Positions 33,069-40,638 of a stretch of DNA of 64,000 bases are shown piece by piece. This DNA is from Abditibacteriaceae bacterium (GTDB lineage: Bacteria > Armatimonadota > Abditibacteriia > Abditibacteriales > Abditibacteriaceae), in assembly GCA_019239895.1 (NCBI GenBank), contig JAFAZH010000042.1, forward strand, positions 1 to 64,000. The letters are read 5' to 3'. Under the pieces are notes generated by a model. That model saw nothing but the letters and a program-made list of their open reading frames with translations. It ran no database searches and was not told the origin of the DNA. Numbering within the stretch: position 1 is the first letter of the stretch; every line of letters starts with the position of its first letter. A program made the position numbers and the translations under genes.

Positions 33069-34478
33069 ATGAATTCAAAAGCTTTATGGGGTGGACGCTT
33101 TGAGAAGACGCCCGACGAGGCCATGCGCCGCTTCTCAACTTCGTTACCCATAGACGCCCGTTTGTGGCGTTACGATATAGATGGCTCCATTGCCCATGTG
33201 CGCATGTTGGGCAAAACCGGCATTATCCCGGAGCCTGAAGCCGAGCAAATCCGCCTGGGATTAGAGCAAATCGCGGCGGACTTGGAATCGGGCTGGCTAA
33301 AGTTCGATGCGGCGCCCGATGAAGATATTCACTCCTTTGTGGAGCGCACCTTAACCGAGCGTATAGGGCCAGTCGCTGGCAAATTGCACACGGCTCGTTC
33401 GCGCAATGACCAAATCGCTTTAGATGTCCGGCTGTATTTGAAAGATGCTTTGGAGCAAACACGGGATGCCATCCATGCTTTGCAGGGTGCGCTGTTGCAG
33501 CGTGCCGAAGAGCATAGTGAGGTGGTTTTGCCGGGCTACACCCATTTGCAGCGTGCCCAGCCCGTGCTGTTGTCCCATCATCTCCTGGTTTACTTCTGGA
33601 TGTTGCAGCGCGATGACGAGCGTCTGAGTGAAGCCGCACGCCGCGCCGATGTATTGCCCCTGGGCGCGGCGGCATTGGCGGGCACCACTTTTCCCATTGA
33701 CCGTGCTTTTGTGGCGCAGGAACTTCATTTTTCTACAGTCTCTAATAACTCGATGGATACCGTGGCTGACCGTGACCATCTGATCGAAAGTGTCTCCCAC
33801 TGTGCCCTGATTGCGTTGCATCTCTCCCGTCTGGCGGAAGAACTTGTCTTGTGGAGTGCGCCGGAGTTTGGCTTTGTCACCTTAGATGACCGTTTTGCCA
33901 CTGGTTCTTCCATCATGCCGCAAAAAAAGAATCCTGATTCAATGGAACTGGTGCGCGGTAAGGCGGCGCGTGTGGTCGGCGACTTAATGACCCTCCTCAC
34001 CCTGGTTAAGGGATTGCCCTTGACCTACAATCGTGATTTGCAAGAAGATAAAGAGCCTCTTTTCGATGCCTTTGATACCACTTTAGCCAGTCTGGACATT
34101 GCGCGTGGTGTTATAGAATCGGCCCGCTTCCACACCGAAAAAATGCGCTCTGTCGCGGCGGGCGGCTTTTCCACTGCCACGGATGTAGCTGATTACCTGG
34201 TGCGGCGGGGGGTGCCTTTCCGTGAAGCGCATGAAATTGTCGGGCGCGTGGTCAACTACTGTGAAGAGCACGGCAAGCAACTGGACGACTTAACACTAAC
34301 CGAGTGGCAGGGCTTGCATGAGAACTTCGCCCAGGATGTGCTGAACATCGTGCGGGTCGAAGATAGCGTCGGGGCGCGCAAAAGCTTTGGCGGCACCGCC
34401 CCGGAACGTGTCAAAGAACAGTTACAGCGAGCGCAACGGCTATGGCGTGATAGAGCCGGGCAAAAACTGGGCATCTGA
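33069..34478 (+). CDS. argH: argininosuccinate lyase
   Basis: Last step of arginine synthesis: argininosuccinate to arginine and fumarate. The 469-aa protein has WGGRFEKTPDEAMRRFSTSL at the N-terminus, DEDIHSFVERTLTERIG, KLHTARSRNDQIALDVRLYL and GYTHLQRAQPVLLSHHLL. The superfamily signature GSSIMPQKKNPDSMELVRGK carries the catalytic Ser loop. It is monocistronic; a multi-hairpin repeat follows within 5 nt of the stop. Confidence 0.96.
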   Translation: MNSKALWGGRFEKTPDEAMRRFSTSLPIDARLWRYDIDGSIAHVRMLGKTGIIPEPEAEQIRLGLEQIAADLESGWLKFDAAPDEDIHSFVERTLTERIGPVAGKLHTARSRNDQIALDVRLYLKDALEQTRDAIHALQGALLQRAEEHSEVVLPGYTHLQRAQPVLLSHHLLVYFWMLQRDDERLSEAARRADVLPLGAAALAGTTFPIDRAFVAQELHFSTVSNNSMDTVADRDHLIESVSHCALIALHLSRLAEELVLWSAPEFGFVTLDDRFATGSSIMPQKKNPDSMELVRGKAARVVGDLMTLLTLVKGLPLTYNRDLQEDKEPLFDAFDTTLASLDIARGVIESARFHTEKMRSVAAGGFSTATDVADYLVRRGVPFREAHEIVGRVVNYCEEHGKQLDDLTLTEWQGLHENFAQDVLNIVRVEDSVGARKSFGGTAPERVKEQLQRAQRLWRDRAGQKLGI

Positions 34479-34482
34479 TGCA

Positions 34483-34600
34483 GACCCGCCCGTGAACGAG
34501 CGGGCTGAGAGCAGAAGCCCGGTGAACCGGGCTGCGTGGGGGTAGTTAGCCCCGTTCAGGGGGCTTCTCGGTTCAGCCCGCTGCTTTAGCGGCGGGTGGT
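34483..34600. repeat. multi-hairpin element, ACCCGCCCGT...AGCGGGCT family (copy 2)
   Basis: In order: CCCGCCCGTGAACGAGCGGG (34486-34505), AGCCCGGTGAACCGGGCT (34516-34533), AGCCCCGTTCAGGGGGCT (34548-34565) and CAGCCCGCTGCTTTAGCGGC (about 34574-34593). It shares parts and order with 21490-21578 and has one extra hairpin. The outer parts pair as ACCCGCC...GGCGGGT. Confidence 0.75.
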
Positions 34601-34635
34601 GTGCAAGTCCCACCATAGCAGCCATGCCATAGACC

Positions 34636-36039
34636 ATGTCCCCCATCCTAAGAACTACTCTTCTAACCCTAACCAGTGGCATCCTGCTGGCGCTTTGCCT
34701 GCCGCCTTACAACGTGGAATGGGTTGGCTGGTTTGCAGTGGCTCCAGTTTTGATTGCGGCGCAGGGGCGGCGGCTCTTTGAAGCGATGGGTCTTGGCATG
34801 GTGGCCAGTGCAATTTGTGGCGTCCTACACGTTGGCTGGGAACCGAAGCCGCTCTTGATGCTGGCGGGTTACGTGCCATTTCTCTGGTTGTCCATGTTAG
34901 TTGGAACCATCACCATAGTTGGCTCCATTACGCGACCAAAGTTAGCAGCCAAGAATGGCTTGCTCTGGGTACTGTTACTGGCGAGTAGTGGTGTGATGGC
35001 AGAGTGGCTTACAACCTTGTCACCTCTGCCACTTTATTTAGCCGTGTGCCAGTTCCAGAATTTGCCTCTCATTCAAATCGCTGCCGTGACGGGTATCTGG
35101 GGCGTTTCGTTTTTAGTCTGGTGGGTTAATGCCGTCATTGCCGATGCTGCTTTACGCCGCCAGCCCTTTACGCCGATTATAGCTGCCACAGCAGTGGGCT
35201 TAATTACAGTGCATAGCTATGGCGCTTTCACACTAACCTCGCTGCGACAGGCTCATACGCCCAGCCTGCGCGTGGCGGCCATTCAAGACCGTGAGGTGGA
35301 TGCGACACGAATTGAGTTAACGCGTCAGGCCGTGCGACAGGGTGCCCAATTGGTCGTCGGTTCCGAAGAATGCCTGGGTTCAAGCTTTATACCTGCAAAA
35401 GATGATGATTCATCTCGTAAGTTAGCACGCAGCTTAAAGGCTTATCTCGTGGTGGGTTATCAAGAAGAGGCCAGTCCCAAGCTGTTTAACTGTGCTGCTT
35501 TGGTTGCACCGGACGGCAAAGTAGCTGGCATCCATCGTAAGATTCACCTCTTTAGTGACGAGCGACAGATTACGCAACCAGGGCACGATGTAAGAGCTTT
35601 TGCTACATCTTTTGGTAAAGTCGGCATGGAGATATGCTACGATAGTTGTTTCACGGATGTGACGCGGCATTTAGCCCAGGATGGAGCGCAAATCATAGCC
35701 ATGCCCAATTATGATCCACCCACGCCACACGGCATCTTGCACTACTTGCATGGTGCTTTGCAACCATTTCGCGCGATAGAAAACCGGGTGCCTTTTGTGC
35801 GGACGGACTCGAATGGCCTATGCCAGATCGTGGATGTTAGCGGGCATATCATTGGTCAGACTCCTTTGAACGCCAGTACAGTCCTTGTGCGCGATGTAAC
35901 CCTGGGCAATGGGCAGGGAACTGTCTTCACGCGCTATGGTGATTGGTTTGCCTACCTGTGTGGATTAATAGTCGTGATTCTGTTGCGCCTCATCAAGACC
36001 CAACGAACCCAGAGCGTCAGCGACGGGCTGCCGCTGTAG
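34636..36039 (+). CDS. Lnt-like apolipoprotein N-acyltransferase family protein
   Basis: A 467-aa membrane protein with about six N-terminal helices (residues 1-205), a carbon-nitrogen hydrolase domain (about 215-430) and a final helix (YLCGLIVVILLRLI). The nitrilase triad is present: Glu in VVGSEECLG, Lys in GIHRKIHLFS and Cys in MEICYDSCF. Lnt adds the third acyl chain to lipoproteins. This version is shorter and divergent, so another amidase-type acyl transfer is possible. Its last residues (SVSDGLPL) are encoded by one arm of an inverted repeat (36019-36070). Confidence 0.75.
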   Translation: MSPILRTTLLTLTSGILLALCLPPYNVEWVGWFAVAPVLIAAQGRRLFEAMGLGMVASAICGVLHVGWEPKPLLMLAGYVPFLWLSMLVGTITIVGSITRPKLAAKNGLLWVLLLASSGVMAEWLTTLSPLPLYLAVCQFQNLPLIQIAAVTGIWGVSFLVWWVNAVIADAALRRQPFTPIIAATAVGLITVHSYGAFTLTSLRQAHTPSLRVAAIQDREVDATRIELTRQAVRQGAQLVVGSEECLGSSFIPAKDDDSSRKLARSLKAYLVVGYQEEASPKLFNCAALVAPDGKVAGIHRKIHLFSDERQITQPGHDVRAFATSFGKVGMEICYDSCFTDVTRHLAQDGAQIIAMPNYDPPTPHGILHYLHGALQPFRAIENRVPFVRTDSNGLCQIVDVSGHIIGQTPLNASTVLVRDVTLGNGQGTVFTRYGDWFAYLCGLIVVILLRLIKTQRTQSVSDGLPL

Positions 36040-36070
36040 TCACTGGAAACTCTGAGGTAAGCCCGTCGCT
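36019..36070. repeat. 11-bp inverted repeat overlapping the end of the Lnt-like gene
   Basis: AGCGACGGGCT (36019-36029) and AGCCCGTCGCT (36060-36070) are perfect reverse complements 30 nt apart. The left arm is coding (end of the Lnt-like gene) and the right arm sits at the 3' end of the convergent spoIIM-like gene. It may terminate both transcripts. Confidence 0.6.
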
Positions 36071-36071
36071 C

Positions 36072-37073
36072 TCAACCTACTACCGTCGGTCGTGGTCGCA
36101 AGTTGAGATAGAGAATGAGGCCAATCGCCGTTAATAACGCAAAGGCGATTTTGAGCAGGGGCGGGATAGGTTGCGGGGTAATAAATCCTTCAATCAATCC
36201 GGCAATGACCAGTATTCCGGCCACTCCGACCGCCAGGCGCGCGGCTTCGCCCCCGGCGATTTTAATGGCGTCACGGCGTGGCAAATCACCGGGAGCATAG
36301 AGAGCACGCGCCAGCACTAAGCCAGCCCCGCCAGCGATTGTGATAGCCGAAAGCTCCAAGATGCCATGTGGCAGAATGACCGCCCAAAATAGTAAATCAA
36401 CGTGCTCATTCATTGCCACGCCAGAAAGTCCACCCAGCATCAGGCCGTTGAAAATTAGCACTAAAGCCGTGCCCAGTCCCATTGTCACGCCCATCGCAAT
36501 GGCTTTGAGAGTCACCAAGATGTTATTGGTCATGATGAACGAAGAAATAGCTGGGGAGGAGAGCAAGCCTTGAAACTCATTATTACCACCCCACCCCGTG
36601 ATTATTTTTTTCTGGGCACGGTGCTGGACTTCTCGGATGGCGCTATCCGGTACAAAGAGTGGCGCAAGATCAGGATTAAATAAAACCGCTAAATGAGCGA
36701 GCAAGGCCGGGCCAAACATCAGAAAAGCGGACACGGCAATAACACGCCACTGGCGGCGGACGGTGGCCGGGAAGCCATAGAGCACGAAGTTGACGCCGCC
36801 CATCGGCTGCGGAGCCGGGGCCGCATAGACCTGGGTGTGGGCGCGCAAAACCAGATCGTTAAGTGAGCGGACGAGTTCCCGCCCGGCACTCGTGCTGGCA
36901 TAGCGCGTCTGGACGCGGGCTAAATCGGCAGCCGCGCGGCGGTAGAGCGTGCCTAACTCGTGCAACTCTTCATCGCTGAGTGAATTGAGCCGCGATTGCT
37001 GCGTTTTTTGCACCAGTTCATTGAGCCGGTGCCAGTCACCCCGATGGGCTTTGACAAATTGCTCCGCGTTCAT
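36072..37073 (-). CDS. stage II sporulation protein M (SpoIIM/DUF95) family membrane protein
   Basis: A 333-aa protein with a helical cytoplasmic N-terminal region (residues 1-105) and five or six membrane helices, the last at AFALLTAIGLILYLNL. The conserved core is SSFIMTNNILVTLKAIAMGV, GLGTALVLIFNGLMLGGLSG and LPHGILELSAITIAGGAGL, the SpoIIM pattern. In Bacillus SpoIIM belongs to the septal peptidoglycan-dissolving complex, but the family also occurs in non-sporulating bacteria beside RDD or MoxR genes. No other sporulation gene is present here, so sporulation should not be inferred. Confidence 0.85.
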   Translation of the reverse strand: MNAEQFVKAHRGDWHRLNELVQKTQQSRLNSLSDEELHELGTLYRRAAADLARVQTRYASTSAGRELVRSLNDLVLRAHTQVYAAPAPQPMGGVNFVLYGFPATVRRQWRVIAVSAFLMFGPALLAHLAVLFNPDLAPLFVPDSAIREVQHRAQKKIITGWGGNNEFQGLLSSPAISSFIMTNNILVTLKAIAMGVTMGLGTALVLIFNGLMLGGLSGVAMNEHVDLLFWAVILPHGILELSAITIAGGAGLVLARALYAPGDLPRRDAIKIAGGEAARLAVGVAGILVIAGLIEGFITPQPIPPLLKIAFALLTAIGLILYLNLRPRPTVVG

Positions 37074-37104
37074 AAGTCTCAGTTTAACCCAGGAACTTTC
37101 ATTC

Positions 37105-37260
37105 TTTTAGCAGGAAGACAGGGGAGGAGGAAAGCAGGAATAGTGCAGTAGGGGCCAAGCACCCTCTCCTTACCCCGCACTCGCGCTCTTATATTTGCTG
37201 CTCTCACTCAAATCTTTATTCTTCCTGCTTTCCTCCATCCCTGACTTCCTGCTAAAAATC
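37105..37260. repeat. intergenic paired repeat, TAGCAGGAA family (best-preserved copy)
   Basis: Left arm TTTTAGCAGGAAGACAGGGG, continuing AGGAGGAAAGCAGGAAT (37106-37141). The right arm (37220-37259) is its reverse complement with three or four mismatches, beginning TTCTTCCTGCTTTCCTCC and ending GCTAAAAAT. The spacer is about 80 nt and contains no gene. It fills the space between spoIIM-like and DedA genes and is the clearest example of this family. Confidence 0.85.
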
Positions 37261-37332
37261 AATGTCCGATTTTGCAGCGGCTAGGGCAGAAAACGGATAA
37301 TAGATAGGGTAGCTTTCTGAAAGGATGTTTGA

Positions 37333-38013
37333 ATGGAGTTATTGAAGGAGTTTCTGTCGCGGCTGCATAATCTGGATGATCTGATCGCGTGGGGTGGTTT
37401 GGTCGTCCTCTTTTGCATTGTCTACTCAGAAACCGGCCTGTTTATTGGATTTTTTCTGCCAGGCGATTCGTTATTGGTGACGGCTGGCGTTTATGCTTCC
37501 ACGCATCCTCACAATTTGAATATTGCAGTGATGATTCCGCTGCTGTGCGTGGCAGCTATTGCGGGCGATAACACGGGCTATTGGTTTGGCCGCAAGACAG
37601 GGCCACGATTATTTGCGCGCAACGACTCGCTGATTTTTAAGCGCAAGCACCTGCTCAGTGCGCAGGAGTTCTACTCCAAGCATGGTCCTAAAACTGTTGT
37701 GATGGCGCGTTTTGTTCCTATTGTGCGCACCTTTGCTCCCATTGTAACGGGTGCGGCAGAGATGCCATACCCGCGCTTTCTCACCTTTAGTGTCATTGGT
37801 GGCATTGCCTGGATTTCCAGCATGTCTTTGCTGGGCTATTTTGTGGGACAAATTCCGGGCGTCAAGCAGCATATAGATAAAGTTGTCATTGGCGTCATTG
37901 TCCTCTCGTTGCTCCCCATGTTGATTCACTACCTGCAAGAGCGGGGCAAACCCCATCCCGCAGCCGAAGCCGCTGACACCTCTGCCAGTCCGCGAGTTTC
38001 CGACCAGGCTTGA
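37333..38013 (+). CDS. DedA-family membrane protein
   Basis: A 226-aa inner-membrane protein of the DedA/SNARE-associated family, some members of which flip polyprenyl phosphate or phospholipid. Family sites: ETGLFIGFFLPGDSLLVTAG (with acidic E and D in the re-entrant region), GDNTGYWFGRKTGPRLFARN and ARFVPIVRTFAPIVTGAAEM (essential Arg residues). The length is normal. The C-terminal 25 residues are polar. AAAGGATG lies before ATG 37333. Confidence 0.9.
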   Translation: MELLKEFLSRLHNLDDLIAWGGLVVLFCIVYSETGLFIGFFLPGDSLLVTAGVYASTHPHNLNIAVMIPLLCVAAIAGDNTGYWFGRKTGPRLFARNDSLIFKRKHLLSAQEFYSKHGPKTVVMARFVPIVRTFAPIVTGAAEMPYPRFLTFSVIGGIAWISSMSLLGYFVGQIPGVKQHIDKVVIGVIVLSLLPMLIHYLQERGKPHPAAEAADTSASPRVSDQA

Positions 38014-38208
38014 GATTACACTTAGGCACTGGATTGGCAAGTTTCCATTGACGCTGAGGCGTTCTCTGGCTATAATGAAAACGCCTGAAGCCAAATTATT
38101 TTTACAGATAGCAGAACCGAGATGGCACCTTTTGGTGTCAGATAAGTCATAGATTGAGTCCTAACAGGCAGTATCAGACGTTTAAAAGCAGAGTGAAAGG
38201 AGAAGTTG

Positions 38209-38307
38209 TTGAGTTCCGATAAAAAGAAACACCGGCGCAAAGTGAAGACTCACTGGCAGAAAAAGCGCCGTCGCGCCCAGCGCGCTCAGCGCCGTCGCGG
38301 GCGTTAA
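38209..38307 (+). CDS. very small, extremely basic protein (32 aa), possibly ribosome-associated
   Basis: TTG 38209 is preceded by AAAGGAG at a 6-nt spacing. The frame runs 32 codons to TAA 38305. The product is nearly all Lys/Arg/Gln: SSDKKKHRRKVKTHWQKKRR followed by an AQRAQRRRGR end. The KKKHR-K core and size recall bS22-like and AURKAIP1/COX24-type small ribosomal proteins, but I cannot assign it firmly. The strong ribosome site and coherent composition argue that it is real. Confidence 0.6.
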   Translation: MSSDKKKHRRKVKTHWQKKRRRAQRAQRRRGR

Positions 38308-38309
38308 AT

Positions 38310-38384
38310 AAGTTCTGAGTGCTGAGTTTTGAGTGCTGAGTAATAAACTTGGACTCAGAACTCAGCACTTGGGATTCAGCACTG
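38310..38384. repeat. paired inverted array of GAGTGCTGAGT words
   Basis: Left arm AGTTCTGAGTGCTGAGTTTT with another GAGTGCTGAGT (38310-38341). The right arm (38352-38384) has the inverted words ACTCAGAACTCAGCACTTGG and ATTCAGCACT. The spacer is only about 10 nt. The right arm ends 2 nt before the rsmI start codon, so it would fold over the ribosome-binding region. Confidence 0.75.
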
Positions 38385-38386
38385 TA

Positions 38387-39088
38387 ATGTCTGGCTTGTT
38401 GTACGTTTGTGCGACCCCTATTGGGAATCTGGAAGATGTCTCGCTGCGGCTCTTAGCCACCTTGCGCGAGGTCAATCTCATCTGTGCCGAGGACACGCGC
38501 CACACCCAACGCCTACTGGCACGCCATGATGTGCATACCCCGCTGACATCGTGCCACCAGCATACTTCTCCCGCTAAGCTCCAAGCTCTCGTCGCTCGCC
38601 TGCTGTCAGGCGAGTCGCTCGCGCTCGTCACCGATGCGGGCACTCCCGGCGTTTCCGACCCTGGCCCTCGTCTGGTGTTAGCTGCTGCGCAGCAGAGCAT
38701 TCCCGTCGTTCCCATCCCTGGCCCCTGCGCTTTAGCTGCTGCCCTTTCGATTTCTGGTCTGGATGCTCAGCGGTTCTCCTTCCTCGGCTTCCTCCCGCGC
38801 AAGCCAGGCCGCCACCGTAAAACTTTAGAAGAAGCCATCGCCCGCAACGAAACGCTGGTTCTCTATGAATCCCCGTATCGTGTGGCAGCGACCCTCGAAG
38901 TGCTGGCAAATCTCGCTTCCAATCGTCCCACCATAGTGTGCCGCGAATTGACCAAAAAGTTTGAAGAAGTAGTGCGTGGCACCACTGCGGAAGTCGCCGC
39001 CGATTTCAAAAGCCGCAAAGAAGTGCGTGGTGAGTTTGTGGTAATATTTGGTGCTGTCCCCACAGTGGATGAGACCGAAGGAGATTAA
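38387..39088 (+). CDS. rsmI: 16S rRNA (cytidine-1402-2'-O)-methyltransferase
   Basis: SAM-dependent ribose methylation of C1402 in the decoding centre of 16S rRNA. I place the start at ATG 38387, the normal MSGLLYVCATPIGNLEDVSL beginning; upstream in-frame codons lie in a repeat. The 233-aa protein shows ICAEDTRHTQRLL, LVTDAGTPGVSDPGPRLV, PIPGPCALAAALSISGL and the FLGFLPRKPGRHRK signature. CRELTKKFEEVVRGT is near the end. No Shine-Dalgarno sequence is seen, because the paired repeat directly precedes the start. Confidence 0.94.
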   Translation: MSGLLYVCATPIGNLEDVSLRLLATLREVNLICAEDTRHTQRLLARHDVHTPLTSCHQHTSPAKLQALVARLLSGESLALVTDAGTPGVSDPGPRLVLAAAQQSIPVVPIPGPCALAAALSISGLDAQRFSFLGFLPRKPGRHRKTLEEAIARNETLVLYESPYRVAATLEVLANLASNRPTIVCRELTKKFEEVVRGTTAEVAADFKSRKEVRGEFVVIFGAVPTVDETEGD

Positions 39089-39093
39089 GCCTC

Positions 39094-39182
39094 ATGGCAA
39101 CTCCGAAAAGCCAAAAGGTGGGGTGGAAATGAAAATTTCGTCTATTGCTCTTCTTGAACGAAAAGTCACATACTTTAAGTAA
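39094..39182 (+). CDS. two tandem mini-ORFs (12 and 17 codons) after rsmI
   Basis: ATG 39094 has the good ribosome site AAGGAG (39078-39083), which overlaps the end of rsmI, and encodes MATPKSQKVGWK then TGA. The stop overlaps a second ATG (39129) in ATGA fashion; it encodes MKISSIALLERKVTYFK and ends at TAA 39180-39182, with GGTGGGG upstream. Such coupling is unusual for chance ORFs. They could be leader peptides for the dioxygenase gene at 39231 or decayed gene remnants. I recognise no product. Confidence 0.3.
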
Positions 39183-39233
39183 GGTATAGCTATTGCTAAA
39201 TCAAACAGTTGCTAAACAGGTAAGGGGCTATTG

Positions 39234-40415
39234 ATGGTTGCTTCTCTGGTCGCATCAAAAAGTGATATAAGTGGGTTGTTAGCGCGGACAGACCGCTACC
39301 GGGTTTCGGTGGAGGAATATCGCGCCTTTAGGCAGCAGGGTTTTCTGGTGGTGCGTGGCTTAGTGCCGCCAGCAGATATTGATGAATTGCGCCAGCACAC
39401 CGAAGACTTGATGCAGGGCCGTTTGCCGCAACAGCAGCGGCGCATGAGCGAGCGGGATGTAGCCCAGGATGGTGGCGTCACCTGTCAAGACTTGGAAGCT
39501 CCCCCGGAGCATCTATCACCAACCGAAAAAGCGCAGTATTTCCTGCGCATTCACATGCTGCATCGCAAATTAGAGTTGCATGAGCGGTATTTATTGCACC
39601 CTCGCGTCCTGGATGTTTTGGAAGCGATCATTGGGCCGGACATATTGGCGATGCAGACCATGTTATTCTTGAAGCCACCTGGCAAGCCTGGCCAGGGTTG
39701 GCACCAGGATACTTATTATATCCCCACGCACCCGGATACCCTGTGCGGGGCGTGGATTGCCATTGACGACTGCGACGAGCTTAATGGCGCGATGTGGATG
39801 GCGAATGGCAGTAACGTGGAGCCGGTGTATCCCCCAGTGAGTGGCTATGGTCATGGCGACCGTGCCTTAAAAGAAATTCAGCATGTCAACGGTGTCAGCG
39901 ACCCGGACGATGAGAAGAATGATTTAGCCAGAGTCGCCAATAAGTATCAGCATACGTTGGTAACAGCTAAGGCGGGCGATGTGGTCTTTTTCGGTGGTCA
40001 TATTTTGCACCGCAGTAAGAGCAATTTCACGACTGACCGCTTCCGCCGCGCTTTTGTCAGCCATTATTGTAATGCTCGCTCCTTTACCCAATGGGGCGCG
40101 GACGTGGCAAAGTTTGATGATGTGCATGGCGCACCGGTGGTAGACCCAGTGACGGGCATGACAAATGGCTCGCATATCTTAGCACGCGGTAATACACACT
40201 TGCCTTTTGCCCTGCCGCGTTTTGGCACGCCTTGCGCAGCTTTGCTGACACCAGAAGAACGTCGCCAGCAAAGCGAGTTCGCAGCAGCCATGATGGGCGA
40301 TATGGACAGCGGCATGATGGGCGTTATGCCTGCTGATCCTGATATTGACGATGACCATGATAGTCAGAATGGGCATCACCAGAATGGACAGAGCAATGGA
40401 TATGGTGGTTATTAA
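39234..40415 (+). CDS. phytanoyl-CoA dioxygenase (PhyH) family protein
   Basis: An Fe(II)/2-oxoglutarate-dependent oxygenase of 393 aa (ATG 39234 has AGGGG upstream; 39231 is also possible). The 2-His-1-carboxylate iron site is visible: His-x-Asp in GQGWHQDTYYIPTHPDTL, and the distal His in GHILHRSKSNFTTDRFRRAF, whose Arg should bind 2-oxoglutarate. CGAWIAIDDCDELNGAMW is a PhyH hallmark. The C-terminal 40 residues are Met/Asp/His/Gly-rich and unlike the fold. The substrate is unknown. It pairs with a shorter paralogue and an oxidoreductase downstream. Confidence 0.88.
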   Translation: MVASLVASKSDISGLLARTDRYRVSVEEYRAFRQQGFLVVRGLVPPADIDELRQHTEDLMQGRLPQQQRRMSERDVAQDGGVTCQDLEAPPEHLSPTEKAQYFLRIHMLHRKLELHERYLLHPRVLDVLEAIIGPDILAMQTMLFLKPPGKPGQGWHQDTYYIPTHPDTLCGAWIAIDDCDELNGAMWMANGSNVEPVYPPVSGYGHGDRALKEIQHVNGVSDPDDEKNDLARVANKYQHTLVTAKAGDVVFFGGHILHRSKSNFTTDRFRRAFVSHYCNARSFTQWGADVAKFDDVHGAPVVDPVTGMTNGSHILARGNTHLPFALPRFGTPCAALLTPEERRQQSEFAAAMMGDMDSGMMGVMPADPDIDDDHDSQNGHHQNGQSNGYGGY

Positions 40416-40455
40416 AGACTGGGTTTAGGGAAACGTGAAGGCGCCCTCTACGACG

Positions 40456-40574
40456 TGTCATGCTTCGCGCAGCGAAGAATCTTGTAAGAGTGTGCCTAGA
40501 ACCATGCTTATACCTCGACAACCATAATTCTACGGAGACTACTACCAGATTCTTCGCTGCGCGAAGCATGACAC
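40456..40574. repeat. paired inverted repeat, TGTCATGCTTCGCGCAGCG family
   Basis: Left arm TGTCATGCTTCGCGCAGCGA followed by AGAATCTTG (40456-40484). Right arm CAGATTCTTCGCTGCGCGAA followed by GCATGACA (40547-40574). The arms match almost perfectly over 27 nt and the spacer is about 62 nt. It lies between the two dioxygenase genes (gene-free 40416-40638). Confidence 0.85.
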
Positions 40575-40638
40575 TGGTTCTACTGTCTCCCTGGGGAATA
40601 AAGATTAGAATAGAAGAGTAATATGGGCCAGGAAAACT

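Noticed and set aside
36072..37073. Evidence that the organism sporulates
   Set aside because: Only a SpoIIM-family gene is present, and that family is widespread in non-sporulating bacteria; no other sporulation gene is in the window.
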